Origin: Crossaster papposus
Taxonomy: Eukaryota; Echinodermata; Asteroidea; Velatida; Solasteridae
Assembly (NCBI GenBank): GCA_037893245.1
Contig: JBAIAA010000886.1
Coordinates: 62,001 to 126,000, forward strand
Reading direction: 5' to 3'
Length of the DNA: 64,000 bases
Shown: positions 10,862-21,249 of the stretch, in pieces
How the letters are laid out: each line of letters opens with the position of its first letter
Numbering within the stretch: position 1 is the stretch's first letter
The notes under the pieces: generated by a model
Database searches by the model: none
Told to the model about the DNA's origin: nothing
The model's input: only the letters and a program-made list of their open reading frames with translations
Program-made: the position numbers and the translations under genes

Positions 10862-11490
10862 GTGCATTTCATTTCAACACTAGATTTTTAATTGTCTTTT
10901 GTTTCATTCAAAGTGTTGAATAAAACATGATGAGTTTATTATGAGTTTATTATGATGGGCAAAGAGGTACTAAAGTGGAAATGCAATGACTATAGTATAA
11001 TTGTGTGGATTTTATATTGTATGTGTATGCTGCCTTACAACTCAATTAAACCTTCAAGGTTATAACCTTTTAATTACGCTGCAGATTAATTGTTTCTATT
11101 GGCTTTGATTGAAATATATTAATATGAAACTACAGATATTGAACTCTGAGACACATTTTATTAAAATAATATTCATGCTTTTAGTTTGTTAGTGTAATTG
11201 TTTTAACTGGGTGATAGGGGGTGGGGTCAATTCAAGTCTAGATTATGCCACTGGGACATTTAATTCCCTCAACATTTCAAAGCAAATACTTTAAGGTATT
11301 TTCTATGAAAGGGAAATGGTCTAGATCTGACTTTTATTTGAGGAGGGATCGGAGGGGGGTAATCTTTTTAAAACTTTCCCCCCAAAACCCTTAAGAAATG
11401 TTTAGAGTCAATCCGTTTAGGAATTTCAGTTACTGGTTCTGTTTCTGTTGGGGGCCGGCATATATAAAGCAAGATATGAGACAGAGAGAA

Positions 11491-11518
11491 CCCCCCCCCC
11501 CCCCCCCCCCTTTTTTTT
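11491..11518. repeat. Poly(C) followed by poly(T) tract
   Basis: About 20 C followed by 8 T in intergenic DNA. The tract length may be uncertain in the assembly. Confidence 0.8.
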
Positions 11519-11715
11519 GTGGTGGTTTATCAGGAATTCTTTTTAGGGAGGGGGTGCGTTATAGGTAACAATTCCTTTTATTCCTCCATGAGTCTAGAGA
11601 GTGTATAGGTACGATGTGGGGAACTAGCTAGGAGGGGAAGTCCCTCGGTCTCGTGCTGGGTGGCCGGGGAAGGATTGTCAATAGGGGGCGACCTTTAAAA
11701 AGTGCGGAGTACATG

Positions 11716-11943
11716 GGCCGTTTTACAAAAAAAACAGCTTCGTCTCTAATTTGCCTTCGTTCATCATTAAACGGTGATGGAGCAAGAGAATCTAAGCTGG
11801 CGTTTTAAAAACGGCCACAAAGTTCACAAACTAGCTGTTTTTAAAACTCGGCTAATTAGGCTTCGTTCCAGCTTTATCACGATTTGCCAAAGTGCATAAA
11901 TGAATCCCACTCGGAGACGAAGTTCGGGTTTGGAAAACGGCCA
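11716..11943. mobile_element. Possible MITE in the DNAJA3 promoter region
   Basis: GGGCCGTTTT and AAAACGGCC ends, with imperfect inverted sequence around CTTCGTCTC / GAGACGAAG. It ends 90 bases before the DNAJA3 start codon. Confidence 0.4.
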
Positions 11944-12033
11944 CGATTGATTAGAACAAGTTTGCTCACAGACGTCCTTCATTCAAAATTGTGTAATAAA
12001 ATAAATAGCAAGGGTACCTGACTAAACGGCAAC

Positions 12034-12214
12034 ATGGCCGCAACAAGCATGACAAATTTACTGCGAATTTTGCCACATAATTCACACAAAATCCAGCAAT
12101 TCTTTCCATGCTTGAGGTGCACAGTGGTGACCAAGAGGGGCTTCCGATCGCTGGGGAATAATGGCTGCGAAGCGTCATCGCTACTGCGAACAAAACCTGG
12201 AAACACAGTTGATG
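12034..12214 (+). CDS. DNAJA3: DNAJA3 exon 1
   Basis: Residues 1-60. It is rich in Arg, Lys and Ser with few acidic residues, as expected for a mitochondrial presequence. The donor GTAGGT is in phase 1. The sequence itself is poorly conserved, so the start rests on frame, length and context. Confidence 0.8.
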
Positions 12215-15200
12215 GTAGGTCTGGAATAAGAAGGATTCCTCCATCATGCCGATCTAAAACTTACTTAGTTTTTTTGTGTAAAATTTTTAAAAAGCCCCAA
12301 AATTAGTGTTCCTCCTCTAAAATGCTCAAACTATACACCAAATAAAAGGTCTTGATGAAAGAAATACAATGCTTTTTAAATCTAAAAAATCTGATAATTA
12401 GTGTTCTTTTTGAGAAACCCTGTTTTATAAAAAATTATTTAAAATAAAATACACTCCATTCGATGAAGACCTTCGCACGGTGACCTCGCTAAATCCGCGA
12501 GGTCATCGTACGCGGCAAAAAGTCTGGTCCCAGCTGGATGGTTCTCCACTACGACCATTTTCAAGTGAAGGATTCGGTGCACCGTACGAAGGTATTCCGG
12601 CAATTGCGGCGAACCAAAAATGCAACACGTTTGTATCACTCAGACTCGACCTTTTTTTCATGGAATTTCTTGGAAACGGATTGTGCTATATTTTGGAAGC
12701 TTTTAAGAGCAATGTGTATAAGGCCGTGCCGGGTACCCGGGTACCCGTAACCCGACCGCTGATTGCGGGTACCCGGCTCCAATTTATCAATTTTATTACC
12801 CGAAACTGCCTTTGTAAATTTTGACACATTATTCCAGAAAGGCAAGCGTCTTTTCTGTTCATTGCGTGCCGATAAATTGTTAGAAAACATCTGAGTAAAA
12901 ACGTCTTATAAGTCCATTTACCGACAATTTCCCGATGTCTAGATAGCGGCCTTACGGATGATTGTGCTTTCTTTGTTGTCATTGTGATAAAGAGATGCCT
13001 TTGAAGTCTATTTACCGACAGCTGCGCTATAACCATGTTTCCTACCTCCATGCTATAACTTGCGGTTGACATTGCATCAGTGTTTTGTTACATTTGTCCT
13101 TTGAGTAAGTTTTTTCTGAGGTTTACTTTTGTATTTTTTTCCCCCTGTACTTATTTGTTCAAGCTTTAATTCGCTAATCTTTAATTAAGATAATGTTTTA
13201 TGGGGTACGAAACTTCTTTCAATTTGTTACTGTGATTGTATAATAATCTTCTTGGGGTATCAATGGAAAATGTGCTGAATTAATTCACGATCCCATGGAC
13301 CCGAACCTGGAATGTGGTTTTGAAACCTGATACTGCAGGAGAGGTATTTGCTTCTATTGTATCAACTCGGCGGCCAGCGGTCGGCTTTTTTTGCTACATT
13401 TCGTGTCAGCTCACTCAAAGGATTTAGTTCATTGAACCTTATTTATTTTGGAAAAAGACGTGCCATTGTAGGCGTGCAATTATGGAGAGCGGCAACATTT
13501 ATTACAAGCTGAGAGTAAACTCAACGCAATCTGGGATCGCTGTTGACAATCTGGCTCTGAAAACCGCGCACTTAACTTAATATCTTGTCATCTTTTTCAC
13601 TAGACCGCCGGACTACTTAGAAAAGGGTTTTGACTAGACCGCCGCTGTTTTGACTAGAATTTGTCTAGCGGAACCCTGAGTTGCAAAGTAGGCCCGTGCA
13701 TTTTTTCAGTTGCCGAATGCAGGGGAAGTAAGCACGCCATGCCAGCGCGGCAGTCGCACTGCAGCTTGCTAGTGGAGTGAGCGGGGACGTACTGTACATG
13801 AACGTGCCGACGCGGTGTATACTTCCGGGTTTTTGTTATGATTCTAATAATAGTCACGGGTACCCGGGTACCCGACCGTGACGGGAATAGGGTACCCAGG
13901 TCCTGTACTACCCGTAAACGCACACCCTTAAATGTGTATCACTAAAGAGTAATATGGTACGAAATGTTGGCGACAATGGACATAGCGTTGTTTATGGGAA
14001 AATAGATAGGTCTAGCCCGTACCCAGCATATCCACCTGTATGTCACAACCATAATTGATTGGGTTCAAATACATATTTTCTTCTGGCAGGGATTCATTTA
14101 GGTGTGTCCTTCAGCAGACTGATCCACACTACCCCAGCAGCCCTAGCCGTCTCTGACCCATACAAAACACTAGGGGTCCCTAAGAATGCCTCACAGAAAG
14201 ACATCAAGAAGGCTTACTACGAGGTAAGCCATAGTCATTAGCCCTAACCCTCCAAGGTACATTGGCTAGAAAACCTGCTTAGCGCAAGAACTGTGTTTAG
14301 GTGTACTTGCCTTATAATCCTTATAATGTGATAAACTTGGCATATTTTGTGAAAGAAAATCAACAGTTGTTTTTTTTTTGCCAAATTGTGTACACAATGA
14401 TTGATTAATGTTGGGTTTTTATCTTCTTTTGTTTAGTTGGCTAAAAAGTATCATCCAGACAGAAACAAGGACAATAAAGATGCTGCCAAGAAGTTTTCAG
14501 ATATTGCAGAAGCATATGAGGTTTGTTTCAGCACTCACTGTAAAGTTCAATGCGTGGTTCTTGGTGCTTCAAGTAATGTAATTAAATCATATTAAATATA
14601 TAATCAGGTTTAGGATAAAACATTTTTTTTATAATTGTTGTTATATTTTTATACCCAGCAGCACTATAGCCTCAATCACAAGATGGATAAATTAGAGAAG
14701 ATAATTTGAGGAAGTTACAGTTTTACAGGAGGGAGGAAAACCCCAGAAGAATATTCTGGGAAAAAAACCACAGAATCAGGCAGGGACTGAAAACCCAATC
14801 CACATATTGGCCCAGGCGGGATTCGAACCAAGGCCATAGCGGTGGAAGGCAAGGAAAAAACCGCTACGCCAACCTGACTTCCCGCTTTCATTGTAACCTC
14901 GGTGATGAGGTATAAACCTCGGTGATGAGGTATAAACCTCGGTGATGAGGTATAAACCTCGGTGATGAGGTATAAACCTCGGTGATGAGGTATAAACCTC
15001 GGTGATGAGGTATAAACCTCGGTGATGAGGTATAAACCTCGGTGATGAGGTATAAACCTCAGTGATGAGGTATAAACCTCGGTGATGAGGTATAAACCTC
15101 AGTGATGAGGTATAAACCTCAGTGATGAGGTATAAACCTCAGTGATGAGGTATAAACCTCCTCAGTGATGAGGTATAAACCTCGGTGATGAGGTATAAAC

Positions 15201-18200
15201 CTCGGTGATGAGGTATAAACCTCGGTGATGAGGTATAAACCTCGGTGATGAGGTATAAACCTCAGTGATGAGGTATATAAACCTCAGTGATGAGGTATAA
15301 ACCTCCTCAGTGATGAGGTATAAACCTCAGTGACGAGGTATAAACCTCGGTGATGAGGTATAATCCTCGGTGATGAGGTATAAACCTCGGTGATGAGGTA
15401 TAAACCTCGGTGATGAGGTATAAACCTCGGTGATGAGGTATAGACCTCGGTGATGAGGTATAGACCTCGGTGATGAGGTATAGACCTCGGTGATGAGGTA
15501 TAATCCTCGGTGATGAGGTATAAACCTCGGTGATGAGGTATAAACCTCGGTGATGAGGTATAAATCTCGGTGATGAGGTATAAATCTCGGTGATGAGGTA
15601 TAAACCTCAGTGATGAGGTATAAATAAACCTCGGTGATGAGGTATAAACCTCAGTGATAAGGTTCTCATTAATCGTCATTCTGATTGGTTTTCCATTGCT
15701 TGTAGATTGTAGGAGATGAGACACGGAGGCGAGAGTATGACACCATGGGTGCGGCAGGATTCGGTGGGGGCAGCCGTGGCTTCCAGCAGGGTCAGTGGCA
15801 GGGCCAACAAGTGGACCCTGAGGAACTCTTCAGGAAGATCTTTGGCAGTGCTGGCTTCGGCGCGGGAGGGGGCGGGGATTCACCCTTTGGAGATTCAATC
15901 TTTGGAGGTTTGGACAGAGCTCATGAGGTGAGTGTCGCGGATTAATCATCAGTAAAAGAGAAATCACCAATGTGTTTGAGGTTGTATTGATGAACCCCAG
16001 AAACATTGATGGTTCTCTTTGGCTAAAACTGACAGTGGTCTTGAAATGAGAATCATGGTGTCACCATTGGAAGTGAAGAAACCTCAAAGGTGTGTGAGGT
16101 TTTATTAATGAACCTCGGAAACCTCAGTGGTTCACTCGGGGACAATTTATGAAACATGACCATGGGTCATGAGGCGAGAATCACAGTTTATCCATCATAA
16201 ATGAGGTGAACTTCATAGAAGCCATTGGTGAATTCTGAAGGTTGGTGAGGTATTCGATATGAGGTTGCCTCTGAAATCTAATGCCTTGATTGGTGATGTT
16301 TCAGGTGATGATGGACTTAACGTTCAGCGAGGCAGCCAGGGGGGTGAACAGGGATGTAACGGTCACCATGGAGGATGCATGCGAGAGATGTAAAGGGGAC
16401 CGGGCAGAGCCGGGTACCAAGACAACCAAGTGCCATCGGTGTAACGGCACTGGGCAGGTATAGTGTTTTGTGCTCCAAACTACAAGATCAGGTTATGTTA
16501 TTTTTCACTTTGATCTGTTAACCAGTTCGCGCCGGATGACGTATATAAACGCAAAAAATTTCCCAAATTCAAAACGGATGACGCATAAACACGCCAAGTT
16601 CAAGTTCGGAAATGTATGCCAGCAGCGCGCAAGGCCAGAAATGCGTGGGTGTGCTTCCCGGCACTATCAGCCTCAACCCGCTTCGGATCGAGTTTCGTTA
16701 AAAATAATCCCGCCCGTCGGCTCGGCGATGTTAAAATAATCCCGGCGCGAACTGGTTAAACCAATTTTACTCAGATTGGACATTGAAGTGAATGTTGTCA
16801 ACATTTCATCTCTCGTCTAGGAAACCATTAACACCGGTCCATTTGTTATGCGAACCACGTGTCGACAGTGTAGAGGTACTCGCGTCATCATCACCGTTCC
16901 GTGTATGACCTGCAGGGGTGCGGGGATGACCATGCAACGCAAGAAAGTCACTGTACCAGTACCAGCAGGTAGGAAGAACGCCGTATAAACAAATTATGTC
17001 TGACAGGGACCCCGCCACTCTAATAATCAGGGGAACCTTGAATATGAGCTTTCTAAGGATTAGTTGGTAAGCACAAAATATTTCTGTGGTGGTTATTAGC
17101 AGAGAATGTTGCGCAAAAGCATGGAATTCTGTAGTTAGCAGGGCCATGAAATTGGGCCATGTAAAGGCATAAAAGAAACCCCAAAATAAAGCCCTTTTCC
17201 AGCTATAGGGTTGCAAATGATAAATATACAGTCAAACACCTTTATAACAAGGTCCTTGGGACTTGACAAATTACCTTGTTATAACAGCTACCTTGTATTA
17301 TCAGTAATAGAAAACAAGAAAAAACAAAGACTCGGGACCTTATTTTGTCTTTATTATCGAGATTCAACTGTAGTTTGGGGGTTTTTTTTCTTTCAAAAAT
17401 AACATACAAGAGGAAACAAGGAAAATCCCCCCTCCCCTCTTCCAAACAAAAATCGAATACAAAAACTCAAATAATGCAATGTAAGCAAAGCTCAAGTGTT
17501 TGTCTTTTATTTTAGGTGTTGAGGATGGGCAAACAGTCCGGATGCCGGTTGGTAACAGAGAGCTCTTCATTACCTTTCGTGTGGCCCGCAGCCAGACCTT
17601 CAGACGTGATGGCGCAGATGTTCATTCTGACGTAGCGATCAGTTTCACCCAAGCTGCTCTGGGCGGCAGTCTTAAGATCAAAGGAATCTACGACAGTATA
17701 CACCTAAGTGTAAGTACAAGCTGCTGTAGGCGGCAGTCTAAAGATCAAAGGAATCTACGACAGTATACACCTAAGTGTAAGTACAAGCTGCTGTAGGCGG
17801 CAGTCTTAAGATTAAAGGAATCTACTACATTATACACCTAAGTGTAAGTACAAGCTGATCTAGCCGGCAGTCTTAAGATTAAAGGAATCTACGACAGTAT
17901 ACACCTAAATGTAAGTACAAGCTGCTCTGGGCGGCAGTCTTAAGATCAAAGGAATCTACGACAGTATACACCTAAGTGTAAGTACAAGCTGCTCTGGGCG
18001 GCAGTCTTAAGATTAAAGGAATCTACGACAGTATACACCTAAGTGTAAGTACAAGCTGCTCTGGGCGGCAGTCTTAAGATCAAAGGAATCTACGACAGTA
18101 TACACCTAAGTGTAAGTACAAGCTGCTCTGGGCGGCAGTCTTGAGATCAAAGGAATCTACGACAGTATACACCTAAGTGTAAGTACAAGCTGCTCTGGGC

Positions 18201-20525
18201 GGCAGTCTTAAGATCAAAGGAATCTACGACAGTATACACCTAAGTGTAAGTACAAGCTGATCTAGCCGGCAGTCTTAAGATCAAAGGAATCTACGACAGT
18301 ATACACCTAAGTGTAAGTACAAGCTGCTCTGGGCGGCAGTCTTAAGATCAAAGGAATCTACGACAGTATACACCTAAGTGTAAGTACAAGCTGCTCTGGG
18401 CGGCAGTCTTAAGATCAAAGGAATCTACGACAGTATACACCTAAGTGTAAGTACAAGCTGCTCTGGGCGGCAGTCTTAAGATCAAAGAAATCTGCGACAG
18501 TATACACCTAAGTGTAAGTACAAGCTGCTCTGGGCGGCAGTCTTAAGATCAAAGAAATCTGCGACAGTATACACCTAAGTGTGGGTACAAGCTGCTCTGG
18601 GCGGCAGTCTTAAGATCAAAGAAATCTGCGACAGTATACACCTAAGTGTAAGTACAAGCTGCTCTGGGCGGCAGTCTTAAGATCAAAGAAATCTGCGACA
18701 GTATACACCTAAGTGTAAGTACAAGCTGCTCTGGGCGGCAGTCTTAAGATCAAAGAAATCTGCGACAGTATACACTTAAGTGTAAGTATAATATTGGCAA
18801 TGTGCTGATTTCAAATCATTTACACGATGGTAATCAAATATTTCTTGTTATTTTTTAACCCTAAGAGTCCTCAATCCTTAAAAATCAAGAGGATTTTGCA
18901 CACATCCTAGGAAGATAGGGTTAAAGGAAATATTTATTAGTTTCGTTACAACAAATCTTTCTACGAGCACTGTAGTGTGTTATTTAACCATAACAGTCTT
19001 CAATCCTCAAAAATCAATAGGAGTTATGGGGAATGCCAAAAATCTAATCTCTCGCCTTTTATTGCAATAAAAAAAAATTTTAAATTTAAAATTAACAAAG
19101 CCTTCCCTGTTGACTATTAAAATTTGTGTTCTAGTCTTTGAACATTAAACATGCAAGTGATTATTTATGTGACTTTGTACAGGTCCCAGGAGGAACACAG
19201 TCACACACACGGATACGGCTACCATCTAAAGGCATCAGTAGAGTGAATGGCTATGGCTATGGGGACCACTATGTACACATCAAGATCCAAGTACCAACGT
19301 GAGTCAACGGCTTCTTAAGAAACAATGAATACCAATCAGTGTATATTGAATGGGTAGAGTTATGAAACTCAAAATACTAATGCAACAGCGGTATTTTTGA
19401 CAACTAAATGAACGTTGACAACTAAATGAAATTGTCTGATTTCCTTCATACCACCATCATTATTATTATTTGTATTTATTCTTTCTGGTAATGAAACAAT
19501 GATCCCTCAAAAGCAAAAAGAAGGTACAGTTTTAGAGGTGGGAGGAAAACCCCAGAAGAATATCCTGGAGAAAACCCATGGAATCAGGCAGGGACTGAAA
19601 ACCCAATCCACATATTGACCCAGGTCGTATTCGAACCCGGGTCAAAGCGATGAAAGGCGAGGAAAGAATGGCTACGCCAACCTGACTCCTCGAATAGGTT
19701 AAAGTTTAACTATTAGCAACCTCCAGTTTTGACTAAGGTAGATATTTGTTTGTTTCGATGACAGGAATTTAACCAGCAAGCAGCGAGCGTTGTTACTAGC
19801 ATTCACTGAGGAGGAAACGGGAGTGTCAGGAACGGTTGACGGAACAACCAAGACTAGCGATGGTAGGTACCAGACTCACAAGATCTGCCCTGGCAGCACA
19901 GTTTATAGAAACTGTTTGAGTATTCGTTTTTGTAATCAGTGATCAAACTTTTATGTATAGGGACGGGGTGAAACCTTTGGGTATAGCAAGTGCACAGGAG
20001 AAAGGGATCTAAACAAATTGTCCATAACATTTCCAGAAACGTACTTTATGGACAGCCCTTAACCAGTTCGCATCATCATATATCACCGAGCCGAGGGGCG
20101 GGATTATTTTTAACGAAACTTGATCCGAAGCGGGTTCAGGCCGATAGTCCCGGGAAGCACACCCACGCATTTTCGTCCTTGCTCGCTGCTGATAGACATT
20201 TCCAGCCTTGCTTGTGGCGTGTTTATGCATCATCCATTTGGAATCTGGGGAAAACTTTGCGTTTATATACGTCATCCGGCGCGAACTGGTTAACATGTTG
20301 ACTGTACTTGGAGCCATGTGTGTGCTAATCAGTGCGTGCATGCTGTATGTATCCCACTTGAGATTCCTAAGCTTCAGTTTAGTTCTGTTTTCATTGAGAC
20401 CCACGCTCTTTCATTTGTCTTTCCGCCTCCTAGAAGCACAAACTGACGAGTCTTTGTCCGATGAAGAGAAGGAAAAAGAGCCGGGGTTCTTCCGCAAGCT
20501 TATTGAGCGTGTGCGGGGATTTTAG
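12034..20525 (+). CDS. DNAJA3: DNAJA3/Tid1-like mitochondrial DnaJ co-chaperone, main isoform (10 coding exons)
   Basis: Coding exons are 12034-12214, 14090-14223, 14437-14520, 15706-15927, 16305-16457, 16821-16968, 17516-17709, 19183-19298, 19765-19862 and 20434-20525, joining to 1422 nt (473 residues; human about 480 from memory). The order is a basic mitochondrial presequence (exons 1-2), J domain from about residue 83 with HPD at 111-113, a Gly/Phe-rich linker (exon 4), four Cys-x2-Cys zinc motifs (CERC, CHRC, CRQC, CMTC, residues about 233-290) and the C-terminal substrate-binding domain with [13 protein letters not shown] and [12 protein letters not shown]. It would stimulate mitochondrial Hsp70 ATPase activity in matrix protein folding. 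The first and third zinc motifs lack the usual final glycine (GDR, GTR in place of GxG). The sequence context of the ATG, AACATGGCC, is good. A second possible last exon lies at 21250-21416. Confidence 0.94.
12719..13930. mobile_element. 1.2-kb hAT-like element with 8-bp target duplication (DNAJA3 intron 1)
   Basis: Flanked by a perfect 8-bp direct repeat AATGTGTA (12711-12718 and 13931-13938). Ends are imperfect inverted repeats starting TAAGG and containing GGGTACCCGGGTACCCG near both termini. No frame exceeds 128 codons and no transposase motif is visible, so it is non-autonomous. Confidence 0.7.
14090..14223 (+). CDS. DNAJA3: DNAJA3 exon 2
   Basis: Residues 61-105. Contains [10 protein letters not shown] (compare SFHTSAPLA in human DNAJA3) and the J-domain helices [20 protein letters not shown]. 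The acceptor is TTCTGGCAG and the donor GTAAGC. Confidence 0.93.
14437..14520 (+). CDS. DNAJA3: DNAJA3 exon 3
   Basis: Residues 106-133, [11 protein letters not shown] to IAEAYE, carrying the HPD tripeptide that triggers Hsp70 ATP hydrolysis. The donor is GTTTGT, weaker than consensus. Confidence 0.93.
14650..14888 (-). mobile_element. tRNA-derived SINE family E, copy 1 (DNAJA3 intron 3)
   Basis: On the minus strand it shows a tRNA-like head, a box B-like GGTTCGAATCCCGCC and the family body GGGTTTTCAGTCCCTGCCTG. The left limit is approximate. Confidence 0.65.
14897..15662. repeat. 20-bp minisatellite, about 38 copies (DNAJA3 intron 3)
   Basis: Unit CCTCGGTGATGAGGTATAAA, with G/A variants at position 5 and occasional insertions (near 15157, 15272, 15303 and 15624). 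Each unit contains CCTC...GAGG, a small hairpin. The array stops 43 bases before exon 4. Confidence 0.95.
15706..15927 (+). CDS. DNAJA3: DNAJA3 exon 4
   Basis: Residues 134-207. It completes the J domain ([12 protein letters not shown]) and encodes the Gly/Phe-rich linker with [12 protein letters not shown]. The acceptor sits 40 bases after the 20-bp minisatellite ends. Confidence 0.92.
16305..16457 (+). CDS. DNAJA3: DNAJA3 exon 5
   Basis: Residues 208-258. [16 protein letters not shown] is followed by the first two zinc motifs, CERCKGDR and CHRCNGTG. Confidence 0.93.
16518..16759 (+). mobile_element. TTAA MITE family A, copy 4 (DNAJA3 intron 5)
   Basis: Perfect TTAACCAGTTCGCGCCGG ends; very similar to copy 2. 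Confidence 0.87.
16821..16968 (+). CDS. DNAJA3: DNAJA3 exon 6
   Basis: Residues 259-307. [14 protein letters not shown] and zinc motifs CRQCRGTR and CMTCRGAG, ending VPVPAG across the intron in phase 1. Confidence 0.94.
17516..17709 (+). CDS. DNAJA3: DNAJA3 exon 7 (contains the founder copy of the 67-bp array)
   Basis: Residues 308-372. [12 protein letters not shown] and [12 protein letters not shown] are DNAJA3 hallmarks. Its last 60 bases plus the first 7 intron bases are the first unit of a 17-copy tandem array, so the donor GTAAGTA at 17710 is repeated downstream. Only this first donor gives an open frame into exon 8. Confidence 0.92.
17650..18788 (+). repeat. 67-bp tandem array of the exon 7 end plus its 5' splice site, 17 exact-length copies
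   Basis: The first unit (17650-17716) is the last 60 coding bases of DNAJA3 exon 7 plus GTAAGTA. Sixteen further units follow without any length change (17 x 67 = 1139). Sixteen of 17 units keep GTAAGTA; unit 14 has GTGGGTA. Units 4 and 10 share GATCTAGCCGG and the last five share GAAATCTGCG, which records block-wise expansion. Units 2 and 3 carry CTGTAGG. Confidence 0.96.
18855..18924. mobile_element. TTAACCCTAA mini-element (family F), 70 bp
   Basis: TTAACCCTAAGAGTCCTCAA at the left and ATAGGGTTAA at the right. A degenerate relative follows at about 18984-19030. Confidence 0.5.
19183..19298 (+). CDS. DNAJA3: DNAJA3 exon 8
   Basis: Residues 373-410. [13 protein letters not shown] and [17 protein letters not shown] match the C-terminal domain. 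The donor GTGAGT is in phase 2. Confidence 0.93.
19450..19692 (-). mobile_element. tRNA-derived SINE family E, copy 2 (DNAJA3 intron 8)
   Basis: Minus-strand reading: a head with box B-like GGGTTCGAATACGACC, the body GGGTTTTCAGTCCCTGCCTG, and an AT-rich tail of ATT repeats at 19450-19475. Confidence 0.7.
19765..19862 (+). CDS. DNAJA3: DNAJA3 exon 9
   Basis: Residues 411-443. [16 protein letters not shown] and VSGTVDG align with LTSRQQSLILSYAEDE and VEGTVNG of human DNAJA3 (from memory). The donor GTAGGT is in phase 1, compatible with either downstream last exon. Confidence 0.9.
20059..20293 (-). mobile_element. TTAA MITE family A, copy 5 (DNAJA3 intron 9)
   Basis: TTAACCAGTTCGCATC and GGCGCGAACTGGTTAA ends; one end is slightly deleted. 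It lies 140 bases before exon 10. Confidence 0.83.
20434..20525 (+). CDS. DNAJA3: DNAJA3 exon 10, last exon of the main isoform
   Basis: Residues 444-473 and a TAG stop. Acidic SDEEKEKE is followed by [13 protein letters not shown], resembling the GFLSKLKKMF end of the long human isoform. The acceptor is CCTCCTAG; an AATAAA follows at 20731. Confidence 0.88.
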
Positions 20526-20730
20526 CAAATAAGGCGACCGATAACTAGAATGCATACGAGTCCGTGTCAGGTAGGCAAATGACTTGCTCAGTATGTCTGC
20601 AAAGGTTTCTAATTGCACGAGATTTTACCTGTAGAAATCTTTAAAATGGAACCTGCTAAATTTTTGAAATACCCAACATTTTTGTCCCCGAAAATGTGCT
20701 TAGAATATTAATTGTTTGTCATCAACTGTC

Positions 20731-20736
20731 AATAAA
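20731..20736 (+). other. DNAJA3 polyadenylation signal (main isoform)
   Basis: AATAAA about 205 bases after the exon 10 stop codon, before the MITE at 20849. Confidence 0.6.
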
Positions 20737-20848
20737 GAATTAGACTTTTGTTATTGTTGTTTAGATTTGCATATTGCACAAGTCATTTGCCTATCGACAA
20801 GCACTGAGTAATTAAAATGTCATTTGTGTTATCTGTGTACAACCAACT

Positions 20849-21096
20849 TTAACCAGTTTGCGCCGGAGGACGTATATACATGTACACGCAAAGTTTTCCC
20901 CAGATTCGAAACGGATGACGCGTAAACACGTCATGAGCAAGGCCGGGAATGTCTGTCAGCAGCGTGCAAGGCCGGAAATGCGTGGGTGTGCTTCCCGTAC
21001 TATCGGCCTGAACCCGCCTCGTATCTAGTTTTGTTAAAAATAATCCCGTGCCTAGGCTCGATGATGTTAAAATAATTACCGGCGCGAACTGGTTAA
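20849..21096 (+). mobile_element. TTAA MITE family A, copy 6 (between the two DNAJA3 last exons)
   Basis: TTAACCAGTTTGCGCCGG and GGCGCGAACTGGTTAA ends, about 248 bp. It separates exon 10's polyadenylation signal from the alternative last exon. Confidence 0.83.
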
Positions 21097-21249
21097 CAAA
21101 TCGTCCAACAAATATGTTACCAGTAAAGATTTATTCAAAAGGCTAACTCTGGTTAAATTGATCTGGCCTATTTGCAACATGACCCACTGTGTAATATAAA
21201 TAGATTTGTCTTGATTTGTTAAACATTTGGATTCTGTGTATTTACCTAG

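Noticed and set aside
12480..12824. 114-codon frame in DNAJA3 intron 1
   Set aside because: It looks mildly coding-like but runs into the hAT-like element and has no homology I recognise or suitable splice sites.
14897..15662. CRISPR-like regular repeat array
   Set aside because: Contiguous tandem repeats with no unique spacers, in a eukaryotic intron.
15284..15724. 146-codon minus-strand repetitive frame
   Set aside because: A by-product of the 20-bp minisatellite (three units make 20 codons); not a gene.
17717..18788. Repeated units as extra coding exons
   Set aside because: The units lack a convincing acceptor, 67 is not a multiple of three, and a TAG at 17794-17796 closes the through-frame.
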